A stretch of 64,000 nt of DNA. Origin: Neelides folsomi (lineage: Eukaryota > Arthropoda > Collembola > Neelipleona > Neelidae). The notes under the pieces were generated by a model. That model made no database searches. It saw only the letters and a program-made list of their open reading frames with translations, and was not told the DNA's origin. Shown one piece after another: positions 26,801 to 39,068 of this stretch (within the stretch, counting starts at the first letter, position 1; each line of letters begins with the position of its first letter). Both the position numbers and the translations under genes were made by a program. The stretch is from contig JAQGBZ010000310.1 of assembly GCA_034687125.1 (NCBI GenBank), positions 1 to 64,000 of the forward strand, written 5' to 3'.

Positions 26801-29800
26801 AACTTAACGTTAAAGGACCAAGGACAAATTGGAGAGGATGTTTACACACTGACTATCTTTCTAGTTAATAATTTAAAAGTGGAGATTAACCTTTGAATAA
26901 CTCCCACAAAGACCTTATTTACATATTCCGCACTACGGACCAAATGTTTGTTCACGTTTGTTGGAAAAGTTTATTTCGAACGACTCAAGTTGCTTTTAAA
27001 GTACAACTAACATGCCTTTACAAAATACATAGCTCTTACTTGTAAAGAGAGAACTCTCAAAATGGCCCGTGTATTCATTTCAAAGAAAACATTGATTTTA
27101 TAAATTAACTTACATTTTCCAACTTGCCAAATTACACAGAGCTTTTCAATAGGTTTTGTAACCAACTTTTTCTTCTTTATTATTCCACACTCTCAATGTA
27201 TGGAATTTAACATAAGAATAATTCTTATTACGATACTTACATACATTATACATAGCTCTTTTGTACAGAATTAGTTTATAATATACTGTGCATAGAATTA
27301 TATGGAATGAAGTTTGTGAGAAATTGCAAAATGTTCAAAATTGCAAAACTTGCACAAAATAAACCCCAAAGTCATTTTCTCATTTTATGCTCATCTGAGA
27401 AACATTTAGAATAAATGGCAATTTGAATTATTCCATTCTTCGCCTTTATTTATAAATCGTTTATATGAATTATGAAATATAATGACGAACCAAATGACCC
27501 ACTACAAGTCAACTAGTAAATAAAAGACACCTAAATGTCTTTTACTTACATATTTAATATGAAGATTAAAAATTCATTGACATTAAGGCCATTCTTTGTT
27601 CTTCACACCTTTTCCCTTCTTTTCCCAACTCCCATTTTATCCTTGTTTACTTAAAATATAACACGTTGAATTATCCGAGTACTTCAATTACATCTTGAAT
27701 ATATTTAACCTATAGCTCAAAATGATAAAATATTCAAAGGTTCGCATTAATTCATTCATACAAATTGATCTGGAAATGAGTTGAAGTGGAATGAAAATTT
27801 AATTCAAAGTTACTTACAAAATGTCTTATCAAGACCCAAACACTTCTTACATTTTTCATTTCCAGATTATCTTTACATCAATATTGATCCGACATTATCT
27901 TCTTTTTTAAACCTTTCAATTCCTTAGTCTAACAGTGAAATAACTAAAGTTTAAATACTGGACATAAGTACTGTATAGCAATTCCTATGCTAAAACACAT
28001 GACTTTTCTCCATCTATTATTCCACCAAATCCACCCACTTTGAATGTCTGGCATTATCTTTAGGCAAAAGAAAGAGAAAAGTGTATCATTAAAAATATAT
28101 ATATTCCTGTCTCAAGTCCCAACTGGAGGAATCAATCCAAAATCACTATCTTCAAAAACCCAACATGTAGATTGTGAAATAATAATGCACACAATATGGC
28201 TCTCCTTTCTTTTTCCCTTCTCTTCAATAAAACACTCAATTTTTCAAAATTATAGAAAAATCCTCAAATATCCTTGTCATACAAAGTTACTATACAAAGT
28301 TGATGTAAAATACGAAGATCTTGTTTTACACAATGCATGAAAATCTTGTACATCTTCTGTTACATAGCTCTTTACATTTTCTCAAATATCATACAGTGTG
28401 CATCTCATATATCAAAGAATATCTTTACTTTAATATACCAAAGAAGATCTTTATTATATCAAAGTATTACATCTTTTACGCTCATACATCTTTATAATAT
28501 ATTCATACCGGGTTGAGTAAAAGTATGAAAAAGGAGAAAAGTATGCTAAGAATGGAATATGAAGAAAAGTATGGTAAAGTCCTTGGTTTTATATGAGATA
28601 TTTCCTCCGTGACAATATTGTATATCAAAGGATCTTACAAATTGCAAGTAATAGTATGCAGAGAAGGGCAGGCATCGTGTTGAGTGGAATTTCGGGTTTT
28701 ATGGTGTATGGGAGTCAAGTGTCATTCGGTGGCTTCCCCGTCCTCTCCTTGAGTGGTTCATGAATTGTTAACCACGGCACAGTTCCCGGGACAACCTTTT
28801 GTCTTCATCCTCCCAAGGGACACAAAGACAACTCACTTCATTACTTCAAACCTCCTCCCTCATAATATCAAAATCTCAATGTCGAACTTTTTAATGCAAC
28901 TTTACTACTACACTTTTTTAAACAAATTTCCTCCCGTCTTAAGTTCTCTATCACTACACACAGTTTTAACTCTTTTAACTTTCACGCTTGCTAAAGCACC
29001 AAATGGAAATCTTGTTTGAGAATCGTGTAAGGAACAAAGATTCTAATCATCTAGTTAACACTTTACTTTTTGGCATGCGTTAAATTTTGAAAGTTAAAGC
29101 AACTTTTATATCGTTGTATGGATTTGCATTGAATATCGTAATTAGTACTGTATTTAATTTAATTACTCGAACGAGTCAGTTTTTGAATTCTACAGTTGGT
29201 AGAAGATGAATTGTGTAGTGGAATATAAGGGAGGTTATCGTTATTAGGAAGTTTCTTGTACAAATGTAAGTAAACTACTGAAAGGGTCTGTATAGGAATG
29301 AAGGGGATGATGACGGGGATGAATTCGTGTATTAGAACTTTGGAGGGAGAAGTTGTCTGGTAGAAGTTTGGGACAGAACTGAGGGTTTTGCTGGTCTTTG
29401 GTTCTGGGTGAGTGGTGGGATAAAATATCCGAAATCCGGATGAGTCGCAGTGGACTTCTCCTCCCTCCACCCTCCGCGCGTCTTCACATATCTCAAACAT
29501 TTTTATTTCCCTTCGTCCCTAGACATTTACAATTACAATGACATTCAAAGACTCTTTTTTATCTTTTAAGCAGGGCAGTTTCCCTCGGATTTTTTACCCC
29601 CTTCATTCGGATATTCACCCATTGGGATATTCACCCATTCGGTTTATATTCGGATATTCATTTTCGGGTCTTTACCGGTCGGAGGGGACAAATTCATGTA
29701 TGGAGGATAAACGGACAAATGCGAGTATATTGGATAAAGCGGAGACATTCTGGCATAGAGAGTTAAATTGAAGTTGGTGTAATGGGATAAATTTGGTAAA

Positions 29801-30653
29801 GCTGGGAGGAATGAGTAAAATCGGGTAAGACGGATAATTCTAGGAGTTATGAAGGAAGGAGCGACAGGGTTCGGACAAACCCCTGTTTTGAGATAAACTT
29901 GACTACACTTATCCTTTCACAATAAAAAGTTGTTTTATCTCCCTCCTTCTCCTTTCATCTCCCAATCTCCCACAACTTCTGCCCATTGAGAAAGAGAGGC
30001 AAAGGAGAGTTTTTTATATCAACTTTTTCCTTCACATCTCTCCCCGTTCATTTGATGAACTAAATTGGAAACGACGGGTTTTTCCCATCACAATCAAAAA
30101 CTTCCATTTAAACAAAAATTTAATCCAATACGAATTTTTTCTCTTTTAATGCTTGGAGGAAATTAATTCCTTTCCTATGAAAATTCAACTTTACCTTTGT
30201 CTTCGCATTTTCACCTATTTCCTTTCCCTGTCAATAAAATGGTTTGTGTTTATTTTATTCATTGGTTAGTGTATTGTTATTTTATAGTTTTATAAATTTT
30301 ATTTCTTATAAGCTTTTGTGAAATAATTATAAAACAAACATGAATAAGTATTTAATAGTATGTATAATACGACATAGGATATTGACACAAAAGTAGTTAT
30401 AAATTGGTTTATTAATATATACCCAATATTTAAATATTATATCCGATTTCAAAGTGTAATTATTTACTTATTCGCATTATTTAATTACAATAAGACAATA
30501 AAAAGAGACGAAACGGCGCAATTTTATTGTTTAGCAAATGTGAATTGTAAAATGTAATTTGGAATTTTAATTTTAATCCTGTTCTGTTCCTAATTGTAAT
30601 TTTGAACTAAAAGTCTACTTAATTTATAATATTTAAAATTAAATCTTGCAAAA
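20840..30653. other. Long noncoding stretch, probably Beat intron 1 and intergenic DNA
   Basis: No exon with paired splice sites and a recognisable product was found. GC-richer blocks occur near 20.85-21.0, 21.4-21.75, 22.05-22.35, 23.3-23.7, 24.5-25.05, 25.5-25.7, 28.7-28.85 and 29.2-30.1 kb. The AT-rich part at 26.3-28.6 kb is rich in TACATA and CATAC repeats. Because Beat is on the minus strand and lacks its 5' exon, some of this region is probably an intron of that gene. Confidence 0.45.
29606..29665. repeat. Short imperfect tandem repeat
   Basis: The unit CATTCGGATATTCACC recurs about three times with variants (GGGATATTCACCCATT, then TATTCGGATATTCATT). It is a minor local duplication in noncoding DNA. 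Confidence 0.6.
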
Positions 30654-31158
30654 ATGATCTTCAATTTCATTGCATCCGTGATCAATTGGATTCTCTATGT
30701 TATTTCAGGTAAAAACTCTAAATAATATACAGAGAGATTGAGATTGTAAAATTAAAATTAAGCAATTAATTATTTAAATTCTCAACTCATAAATGTTATC
30801 ACAGCTTTTTTAGCTTTTATTCTTCTCATCTTTGGATGTTTATGGTGGGCTTGGTCAGTGGGCCTTTATGACAACAACGCTCTTTATGCTGGTCTTACTG
30901 AAATTGCAAACACCTTTGATGAATCTAGACAATTGGGTAAAACCACAATTTAATCTCATTAGTCATCATATTGAACTACATTCATATTGTACCTATGTTA
31001 TATCGATTTTATATAATATCTGCCACTTTAATTAATAATGACATTCAACAATTTAACTTAAAAATATTAATTTCAAAGTTAGAGACCACTTTGAGCGAGC
31101 GGGGCTTCGAAGGCGTGATGTTCGTGAAGATCTCATCACCGTCCACGTGGATAATTGA
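30654..31158 (+). CDS. Small single-pass membrane protein, 88 aa, three exons
   Basis: Three short exons (30654-30708, 30805-30936, 31079-31158) join through GT-AG introns, both phase 1, into a continuous 88-residue frame with ATG and TGA. The protein starts MIFNFIASVINWILYVI, continues into a long hydrophobic segment LAFILLIFGCLWWAW (together about residues 4-35), then has an acidic-polar middle (GLYDNNALYAGLTEIANTFD) and a basic end (FERAGLRRRDVRED, then LITVHVDN). The GC-rich last exon and well-formed splice sites argue for a real gene. I do not recognise the family. The length and layout (hydrophobic N-terminus, soluble charged C-terminus) resemble small membrane accessory proteins, but no function is claimed. 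It lies alone, far from its neighbours. Confidence 0.72.
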
Positions 31159-34033
31159 ACCAACTTAAAACTTTTCCATGACCTGTTTGTTCATTGAAAT
31201 TGATCATAATTGTTCATGCGGTAATTTCAATATTAAAAAATATAAAACAACATAAAATTCAATTTTGTAAATGCGTTCATTTTTCGTCACATTATTTTCA
31301 GTGGGTCCATTTTATTTGAATTTATAGGTTTAAATTCACTATTTCGCGATATTTAACATTCTAAATATCTCGAAAAGAACACTACAAAGTAAACACGCTG
31401 TGCATATAGTGGATTTTTTTAATTACGTTAAAATAACTTTAATTTATAATAACCTTATTATCAGATATTGTTTCTTATGAGGATATTCTTAGATTAGAGA
31501 AATAATCCTCATGAATACTATATGAATAAAAAATGAATGCCATAGAGAGAATGTGGAGAGTGTGGCAATTAGGGAGGAAGAGGAGGTTGTCTTTAACTTG
31601 TTAATTAATATTTGATAATTGCCTCCGCCCCATCGGGTAAAAGGACGAGGAGTTTGAGGAGCGTCTTAATTAACTTCTCCTATTATTCCTCCAGGAAAGT
31701 TTGAGAAACTTCTCCTCTCATTATTAAATCATTTAATCAACAACACTTACAATGAGCCCCCCAGATTATCTCCTCGGCTCCAGAGAGAACCTTGGAGAAT
31801 CTCTCTCTACAACTCGAGCCTTAGTTGAAGAGAAAGATGAAGGGAATCACGAAAGGGAAAACCTCAATCCGACACCGCCAACAACTCCTAAATAAATTTT
31901 CGCTTAATGAACTCACTTTTATTTCCAACTCATTCCGAGATGAAAACCCTCAACGAATTGTTATGAGCTCCCCTATGGATGTGTGTTGGAGAAATTAATT
32001 GAATAATCCAACCTCCTCCGGTCCTTTATTACAACCCATAAACTCTCAACCTTTCACTTTCATTATTAATGTTTCAAATATACAAAAGCATTCAAATTAA
32101 AAACTTTAAGTTCTAAAAATAAAATTTTCATCATCATTCAAATACCAGTACAATTAAAATTAATTATAAAATTAATCAGTTAAAATAATTCATAGTTAAA
32201 AACTAACTTTTTAGAACTTGTTTAAAAATAAGAATTAAATATTTAAAAAGAGCTCTAAATAAGTCTTCTAAGGTTTGAATTATAAAGCTCATGTTTTAAT
32301 TTATCAAAATAAAATAGTTGAAAAATGTTTAAAGTTTTTTCCTGATTGTATCAAGCAAATGAGATACGGAAATGGGTAAATACAAGTTTAATGTTCCTTA
32401 TAGGGCCAGTTTCCCTTAAGGAATGGGCTGGATATTAAAAGTAAAAATGAGTCAATGGGAATTTTGATAAAACTTTCATTTCACTTCCATACAAAAGTAA
32501 AAGCTGAGGGGCTGTGAAGAAAGTTTGCATATCTCCTTTGCACCGCCCGGGGCTTGGGTTGAATTATGAGAATAAAGACATTAAATCACGTGGAATTCGC
32601 CGGGGCCCCTGAGGTCCGGGAGTGATACGTTTGAGGGGAATGCCATCAGTGGGCTCAAAAGGTCCCCGAAATTGAAAAATCATTTATTGGGTCGGGTGCG
32701 GGTGATAATGAGGGCGGGGCTGGATAATGAACCAGACGGCGGCACTCAACACCGACGTTAAAACTAATGGGCCGACTGGATTTCCTTGCACGGGGCAATT
32801 AGGCCACGACGAATCACGTATTTATACAAACCCGTCTGAACTCAACATGAAATTTTCATCCGCTGCCATTCTCAACGCTTCATAAAGTCGAAAGTCCAAT
32901 TTCTAACTGCGACCCTTTTACGGCAATTCCCAATGTATCTCTCATACTTCTCATACATACATATGTACTTTCCAAATTGTACACAAAGTCATTCCACCCA
33001 ACGCAGTTAATATCAAGTTCTCATTCATTTATCTCTTAAGTTTTTACAAATCCCGATATATAATTATTGTCGGTGACTAAGAAGGATTAGCATGGAGCTG
33101 TGGAGATGCAAACGGGCAGTTTGCATTCGGAGCGACAATTAGCATCGGGGAGCCCGGTCATCTACCTTGTCGCTGCCTCCTCATCGTCACCCACCAGCTC
33201 CCGAGTCTTCCTTCATCCTGGATTCCTGCAGAAGCCTCACTCGAGTTTCAGGAGCCAAAGGAACACCAACATTAGGAGAGACTCAGTCCAACAAACACAG
33301 ACCTTCACTGAATAAATGTAGAAGGACCATGTTATTGTTGTAAACCTCTGCCTCTTCATTCCCATCAAAGAGCATCCAAACTCATATCTGAAGTCATGAG
33401 AGGAGCATAGGAAAGTAGGGAAACACATAAGTTGCAGCTATTCAAGAACACTTTCACTCGGTGGCTATTCCATACACGGCTGCCCCGAGGGCAGCCACGT
33501 ATAAAAAGTAAGGGAAGTTCATGGCATAGAAAGACACCTCATAAGGTACAAGGAATAGAACATCAGAAATATACCACAATATAAAAACACATAAAATGTT
33601 GTAGCTATATACCATATACATAATATGAATACTCACCTATGATAAAATTATATTTAAATAAATAAATATACATGATTAACAAATATACATAAAATAAAAT
33701 AGTATATGAGTGATTGGGTCAGTGAAATGTTACCAACTAAAATAACACAAGATTTCAGATTTATTCATTTTAATTGTTTGTTATGTAAGTTATAACATAT
33801 AGCAATAGTTTAGTGCAAATGCCTATGATATGTAAGTAGGATAGTATAGTGTACGAGTGTAATCGAGTTACTTGAAGTTACATAGTTATATTATTTAACT
33901 TCAATTAAATACCAAATGATTTATCTGTCTACTTATACATAACTACATATTATGGACGTTCTATGTATTATTTTAGCTATCTTTATTCATAATCCAATAT
34001 TTTAAATATCTACTATCTTAAAATGTAATTTTT
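31159..34033. other. Intergenic region with a GC-rich island at 32.5-33.5 kb
   Basis: There is no supported gene. The 32.5-32.9 kb block is the most GC-rich and intergenic-looking of the window. On the minus strand, 33522-33458 encodes a signal-peptide-like stretch (MNFPYFLYVAALGAAVYGIA) followed by a possible donor GTGAAA; see the findings. Confidence 0.4.
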
Positions 34034-35225
34034 TTAAAAGGTTAAGAGTAAAGACATAGTTTGCTCAACACTTAAAATATATCCTTGCATAATCGCATGT
34101 GGAGTAAATTTAAAAAATATTCCATTACTCATTTGAAACAATCGAATTGATTTAACAAATCGTTGGCAATATTCGTTTTGGTCATCCAAACTTCTATTTT
34201 CTTCCAACTTGGCCAACTTTATTAATATATTTGATACCCAAATACATGACAACATAACATTGATAGTGCCAATTGGCCATCCCAAATAACCAGGCATTTT
34301 CTGAGTGACAAAAAATTTAATTGTGCAGAAATTAAGTATAATGATTGTAAGAAAATAACATGAGCCCAAAGTCATAACAAACTCATTATAAAAGCAGTTA
34401 AAAATTTCAAATAGAAGTCGCTCAGTTTTTAAAAGGCGGTAAAATGTGAAATTGTTTGCATATCTCTTCCGTTCTGTTCCCATGAAGGTAAAAGCAGATA
34501 TTAAATGTATTCCGTAAATCATTGTCATTCCTCCCAACGCATTCACATACAGCATTCCAAAACCCGATAGAAACAGGTTCATGAAAAAAGCCCAAAATTT
34601 TAAGTTGAAGTGATTTACTGAAAATATATTCAATGTATGCTAAAAAATATCTATTGAATGGATACATGGGATCAAATAATGATTCAATTGATAAAAATAA
34701 AAAAAATGAAAATGTGAGAATTGAAAAACCAATAAATATTTCTACTAATTTTAATGCCTCCTTTTGAATTCTTTTTAATTCAAATTCATTGAAAAATGTC
34801 TCTATAAGAAAAGAAAATTAAATATATCAAATACAAAAAATTATAAAATTATACAAAAAGTTAATTTGTTACTTTGAATTGCTTTGTCAAGTCTAATGGT
34901 TTGATTCAACATTTAAACCAGTTCAAAAGAATTGAACATTTTTATTGCCAGATATGCAATAGCCAAATATCCTATTAAATAATACATGCAAACTTATGAA
35001 GGAGATCAAAATCGTACGGATTATATTTTAAATCATAGGCAAATCGTATTAATAAACAAGTAAAAGTATACGGATATGTAAATGTCAGCAGAGGAAAAAA
35101 ATTCTATTTAAAAAGTTCTTTTCGTAGACAATGTTGTCTATTTTAAAATTCCAATTAACTGGAACAATTATTGAACAAAATTTTATAGCAATTATAAAGA
35201 AATACCTAACAGATTTGGTGAGCAT
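34034..35225 (-). pseudogene. Divergent GR-like chemoreceptor pseudogene
   Basis: This is a close paralogue of the intact genes at 36429-37677 and 57855-59097 with the same two-exon layout: exon 1 at about 35225-34873 and exon 2 at about 34801-34034. It retains VNWNFKIDNIVYEKNF, PMYPFNRYFL, NNFTFYRL and the C-terminal FSVEQ-like motif (SVEQTMSLLLTF). Lesions are a frameshift near 34985-34997 in exon 1 (4 nt fewer than the paralogue), an in-frame TAA at 34913-34915, and an extra base around 34583-34591 that splits the receptor across two frames. The long 199-codon 3' frame is still open, so the loss is likely recent. The frameshift next to the T-run alone could be an assembly error, but all three together are not. 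Confidence 0.82.
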
Positions 35226-35839
35226 TATAATATTATTAAAGAATCAGATCAGTTTTAATTTATTTTTAAATACAGGTAGGTATATAATAGTAATATTATT
35301 TTGTATATTAAATTTATACCTATAACAAAAATAAAGAGCCAAACAAAAGAAGTAATTTAAACAATAACGAAATAACATGAACCTTAAAATATAAATCCTA
35401 TTCTAACATATACCATTAATAATAATATACTTTTGAATGATGAAAATTGGAAGGAATAAATGCCAAATGAATTACAAGGTAAAACAAACTCGTGATTTAC
35501 TTTAAGAAACCTCAAGCCTCAATAATTATACATTTGAAGAAATAAAAATAAATTATTACATTGCTTTTCTCTTAAACCAACAACTTGCTTAAAAATATAA
35601 TAAATATTTGAGCTAAATTTTAAATGATAAAGCATTATTTAAGGACATATTTAAAATTGCTTAACAATTATCTTAATAGTTAAGTTGAATATAATAAAAG
35701 GTTGATTGTTTTAGTTTATTAGGCATTGAAAATTATTTTTATAATTAATTTAAAATGATATTGTATTTATTCTTTAAGATTATAAAAGATCGCATCAAAG
35801 GGGCAATTAGAGTTAAGGAAATATGAATTTTTTGCATTT

Positions 35840-36075
35840 GTGAATTCCATGGTGAAAAATGGTGAGTTTCATGATGATCTGGTGCACCATGGAGCTTTTA
35901 TGGTGCACCATGGTGAGCAAACCCTCACCATGGTAAGATTCAAAAAAGCAAAATTTGAAATAGGAAAATTAACATTAAGCTCACCATGGTGAGGGCAAAT
36001 TTTGCGTGGTGCACCATGAAAAACCATAGATTTTGCATGGTGCACCACGGTGTGCTGGGATTCGAAAACCTAGCC
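35840..36075. mobile_element. Second copy of the palindromic MITE family
   Basis: It shares TGGTGCACCATG, CTCACCATGGTGAGGGC and the terminal sequence ATTCGAAAACCTAGCC with the 4045-4282 element, in a similar palindromic layout. The right end at 36075 is clear. The left end lacks a recognisable inverted repeat and its boundary is uncertain, so this copy is older or truncated. It lies between two GR-like genes. Confidence 0.75.
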
Positions 36076-36159
36076 AAATAAAAAATAAAAGTAAAAAAAT
36101 AATTTAAATATTAATTTTCCAAATTAATAAAAAGCCTATTTCATTAATATAGTACATAC

Positions 36160-36246
36160 CTTTACTCATTTGAATTTGAATTGCGATTGATTTATTATCG
36201 GAAAGTTTCCTTTGAACGTCGGGATTGTTATCCAAACGTTCTTGAT
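36160..36246 (-). other. Orphan exon candidate, 87 nt
   Basis: A stretch bounded by acceptor GCGTAG and donor GTATGT on the minus strand encodes QERLDNNPDVQRKLSDNK followed by SIAIQIQMSK with no stop. It begins two bases into a codon and ends one base into the next, so it would be a phase 1-1 exon. Its hydrophilic composition differs from the flanking receptor genes and I see no joining exon on either side. It could be a remnant or an exon of an unrecognised gene. Confidence 0.35.
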
Positions 36247-36428
36247 CTACGCATTGATTTCAATAGAAGAATTGAAAGAATTTGTGATACTTACAATGTT
36301 ATGTAAATTATGAGGATTATTTACAAATAATGCATAGTGTACATTGTACATACCTACAATTAACTTACTATAAATCCAATCTTTTACATAATGTAAGCTT
36401 ATTAATATTTAATAAAAATATTTTTGGT

Positions 36429-37677
36429 TTAGCTATTAAAAGTTAGGAGTAAAGAGATGGTTTGCTCAATACTAAATAAATATCCTTTTATAATAGCTTG
36501 TGGAGTAAACTTGAAAAACATCCCATTATTAACTTCAAACAATTGAATTGCCTTAACAAATCGCTCACAATATTCGTCACGTTGTTCATTCAAATTGCGA
36601 ATAATGTTTTCAAGCTTTGCTAGTTTTACAATTAAACGCGATGCCCAGACACATTCGAACATAACATTGATAGTCGCAATTGGCCATCCCATATTAACAA
36701 ACTGATTCTGACTTGCAAAAAATTTAATTGTGCAAAAATTACAAAATACGTTCGTAAGGAAATGACAAACACCCAAAATTAAAACAAATTCATTGAAAAA
36801 ACCATTAAAAATTTCAAAAAGAAGTCGTTCAATTTTAAAAAGGCGGTAAAATGTAAAATTGTTTCCATACCTCTTTCTTTCTGTTGCCATGAAAGTAAAG
36901 GCAAAAATTAAGTGAACTCCGTAAATCATTCCAATTCCTCCGATAGAAACAAAATATGCCATCCCAGTCATTGATAGAAGAAAGTTCATGATAAATCCCA
37001 AAGCTTTTATTTTGAATGAATTACCAAAAGTATATTCCAAATGAACTAGAAAATATCTATTGAATGGAAACATCGGATCATACAATGTTTGTATTGTTAA
37101 CAATAAAGCAAATATAAATGCTAAAGATGCAAAAATAAGGAATATTCCTACAAGTTTTAATGCCTCTTTTTCAATACTTATTAATTCATTGGCATTAAAA
37201 AACATTTCTATAAAGAAAATAGAATGAAATAAAAAATTAAATAATATTTTTCCAAGTATTACATAAAATGGAATTTATTCTATTGCATAAGAACATAAAA
37301 TTAATTTGTAAATTACTCTGAATAGCGATATCAAGTCTGAATGTTTGATTTAACATGTAAGCAATAAGTTCAATAGAATTGTACATTTTTATTGAAGTAA
37401 ATGCAATAGCCAACAATGCAATTAAAAAGAATATCTGAATAAATTTATGAATAAGATCAAAATCGTCCGCATGATATTTTATATCATAAGCTAATTGTAT
37501 TGTAAAACAAGTAAAAGTAAAGGGGTATAAAAATCCGATCAATGGAAAAATAATTCTATTTAAAAAGTTCTTTTCATATACAAAATTGTCTATTTTAAAA
37601 TTCCAATTAATAGGAGCAAATATAGAGGCAATTTTTGCACACATAATAATAAAATATTTAACCCATTTTGTAAGCAT
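36429..37677 (-). CDS. Divergent GR-like seven-helix chemoreceptor, intact
   Basis: Two exons (37677-37317 and 37207-36429, phase-1 intron) give 379 residues. The protein has a short N-terminus (MLTKWVKYF), a conserved INWNFKIDNFVYEKNF loop, and about seven hydrophobic segments. FPFNRYFL sits before helix 4, ATERKRYGNNFTFYRLFKIERLL in the long intracellular loop, and FKFTPQAIIKGYLFSIEQTISLLLTF at the C-terminus, where the last helix ends in SLLLTF rather than TYhhhhhQF. The charged TERKRYGNN loop, length and topology fit the insect-type GR superfamily, in a lineage-specific expansion. I infer rather than prove membership. Paralogues flank it on both sides in the same orientation, one pseudogene upstream (39069-40349) and one downstream (34034-35225), a typical tandem birth-and-death cluster. 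Confidence 0.8.
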
Positions 37678-38870
37678 TGTGATGCTTTGAAAGAATCAGA
37701 TCAATTTATATTTTTATTTGCTAAATTAAATTTATTTAACAAAAATAAAAACCAAACTAAAGAAAGTTAAACAAACCAGTACAAAATAAACTTCAAATTC
37801 AATTACACAATATCATAAATTCTAATTATTTGATGATTATAAGGAGAATTTTTGATATTTCGATTTGATCATAGGCTCAATTAAATATAATCAGAAGTAA
37901 AAATGCAAATAATACATTCTAAAACATTCCAAGGTAAAACAAACTGGTAATTTACTTTAAAAAACTAGCCACAAACCTCAATTAATTATACATTTGAAGA
38001 AATAAAAATAAATTATTACGTTGCCTTTCTCTTCAACTAACAACTTTCTTAAAAATATAATAAATAGTAAGCTAAATTTGGAAGAATAAAGTATAATTTA
38101 AGGACATCATATTAGATATTGCTTTAAAATTATATTTAATTTTTCCATTTATTCTCTAACGGTTAAATATCTCTTATAAATAAATTACCTAAGTATATCT
38201 ACAATAAACCTATATTATATTACAATTATACACCAAACATTGTCATTATTATAATTTGAGTTATTTTTAAATTTTGAGTTTAAAGAAAATCACACCAATA
38301 CTTTGTCACCATGCAGCACCACAATCACTCAAAGGACATAATACTATACCGAGGGTTATGCTCTCAATTAGGATCCCGTTAGTTAATAAAGCCAAATTAG
38401 GATATATTTATGACCAAATGGCTAATCGCTTATTAAACGAATTCTATTCAATGAAATAATAACTTAATTTTATTATAAATATTATACCAATTGTTATTAT
38501 GAATTAGAACACAAGGTATATGTCTATGAATTAGTACAAATGTTCGGAAATTTCATGTCAAAACATTCAGCATTCACAAAAGAAAAAGAATATTGAAGAA
38601 CGGATAATTTATAATAACAATTATTGTAAGATATATCAATTATTGTCATTTATTAATTTTATCCAAATTCACACTTACAAACATTTCTTTACTTTCTTTA
38701 CCTAGAATTTTTAGATATGAAAGTTTTAACTTTTATACGCCATATGCCTGTCTTCATATTTCATATTATAAAACAGCCATTTGTGTAATCCAAATATAAC
38801 TAAAATATAGTGTGCTATTCTTAATAAGAAATTAATTTATGACACAATGTTAAGTAAATTATGGGGATGA
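37678..38870. other. Spacer between tandem GR-like genes
   Basis: It is AT-rich with no supported gene. Parts of 37.9-38.1 kb resemble 35.5-35.65 and 40.6-40.7 kb (for example TTTGAAGAAATAAAAATAAATTATTAC), so the tandem duplication unit included 5' flanking DNA. Confidence 0.55.
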
Positions 38871-39068
38871 TATACAGCTTGTCTCAGTGTTTAAGCACAT
38901 TTTTTGGTTAATCACACCTCTTTTAATATTCAATCAAACTTTCTTAAAATTGGACATTATAGGTTCTATATATCTATAAGTAAGTACAATATCTTTAATT
39001 TGTTAATTGAGCTCCGTCGGCTTCGATGCAGCGCTGCAAGCGACTTTCGGAATTTTTGCACATGATTC
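38871..39068 (-). mobile_element. Tc1/mariner-like transposon 3' relic
   Basis: On the minus strand, 39068-39003 reads CKNSESRLQRCIEADGAQ, resembling the C-terminal end of Tc1/mariner-type transposases (a RLQxCIxAxGGHF pattern recalled from the family). It is followed by AT-rich sequence and a terminal stretch with CTTGTCTCAGTGTTTAAGCAC. The rest of the element is absent. It is joined directly to the truncated GR-like pseudogene. Identification rests on a short match. Confidence 0.4.

Noticed and set aside
29159-29500. 113-codon minus-strand frame
   Set aside because: Low-complexity P/S/T-rich translation beside a small tandem repeat, with no homologous motif.
33237-33428. Minus-strand frame with a short MLVFLWLLKLE stretch followed by GTGAGG, considered as a Beat first exon
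   Set aside because: The two-base overhang does not match the phase needed at 20839, and the hydrophobic stretch is too short for a convincing signal peptide.
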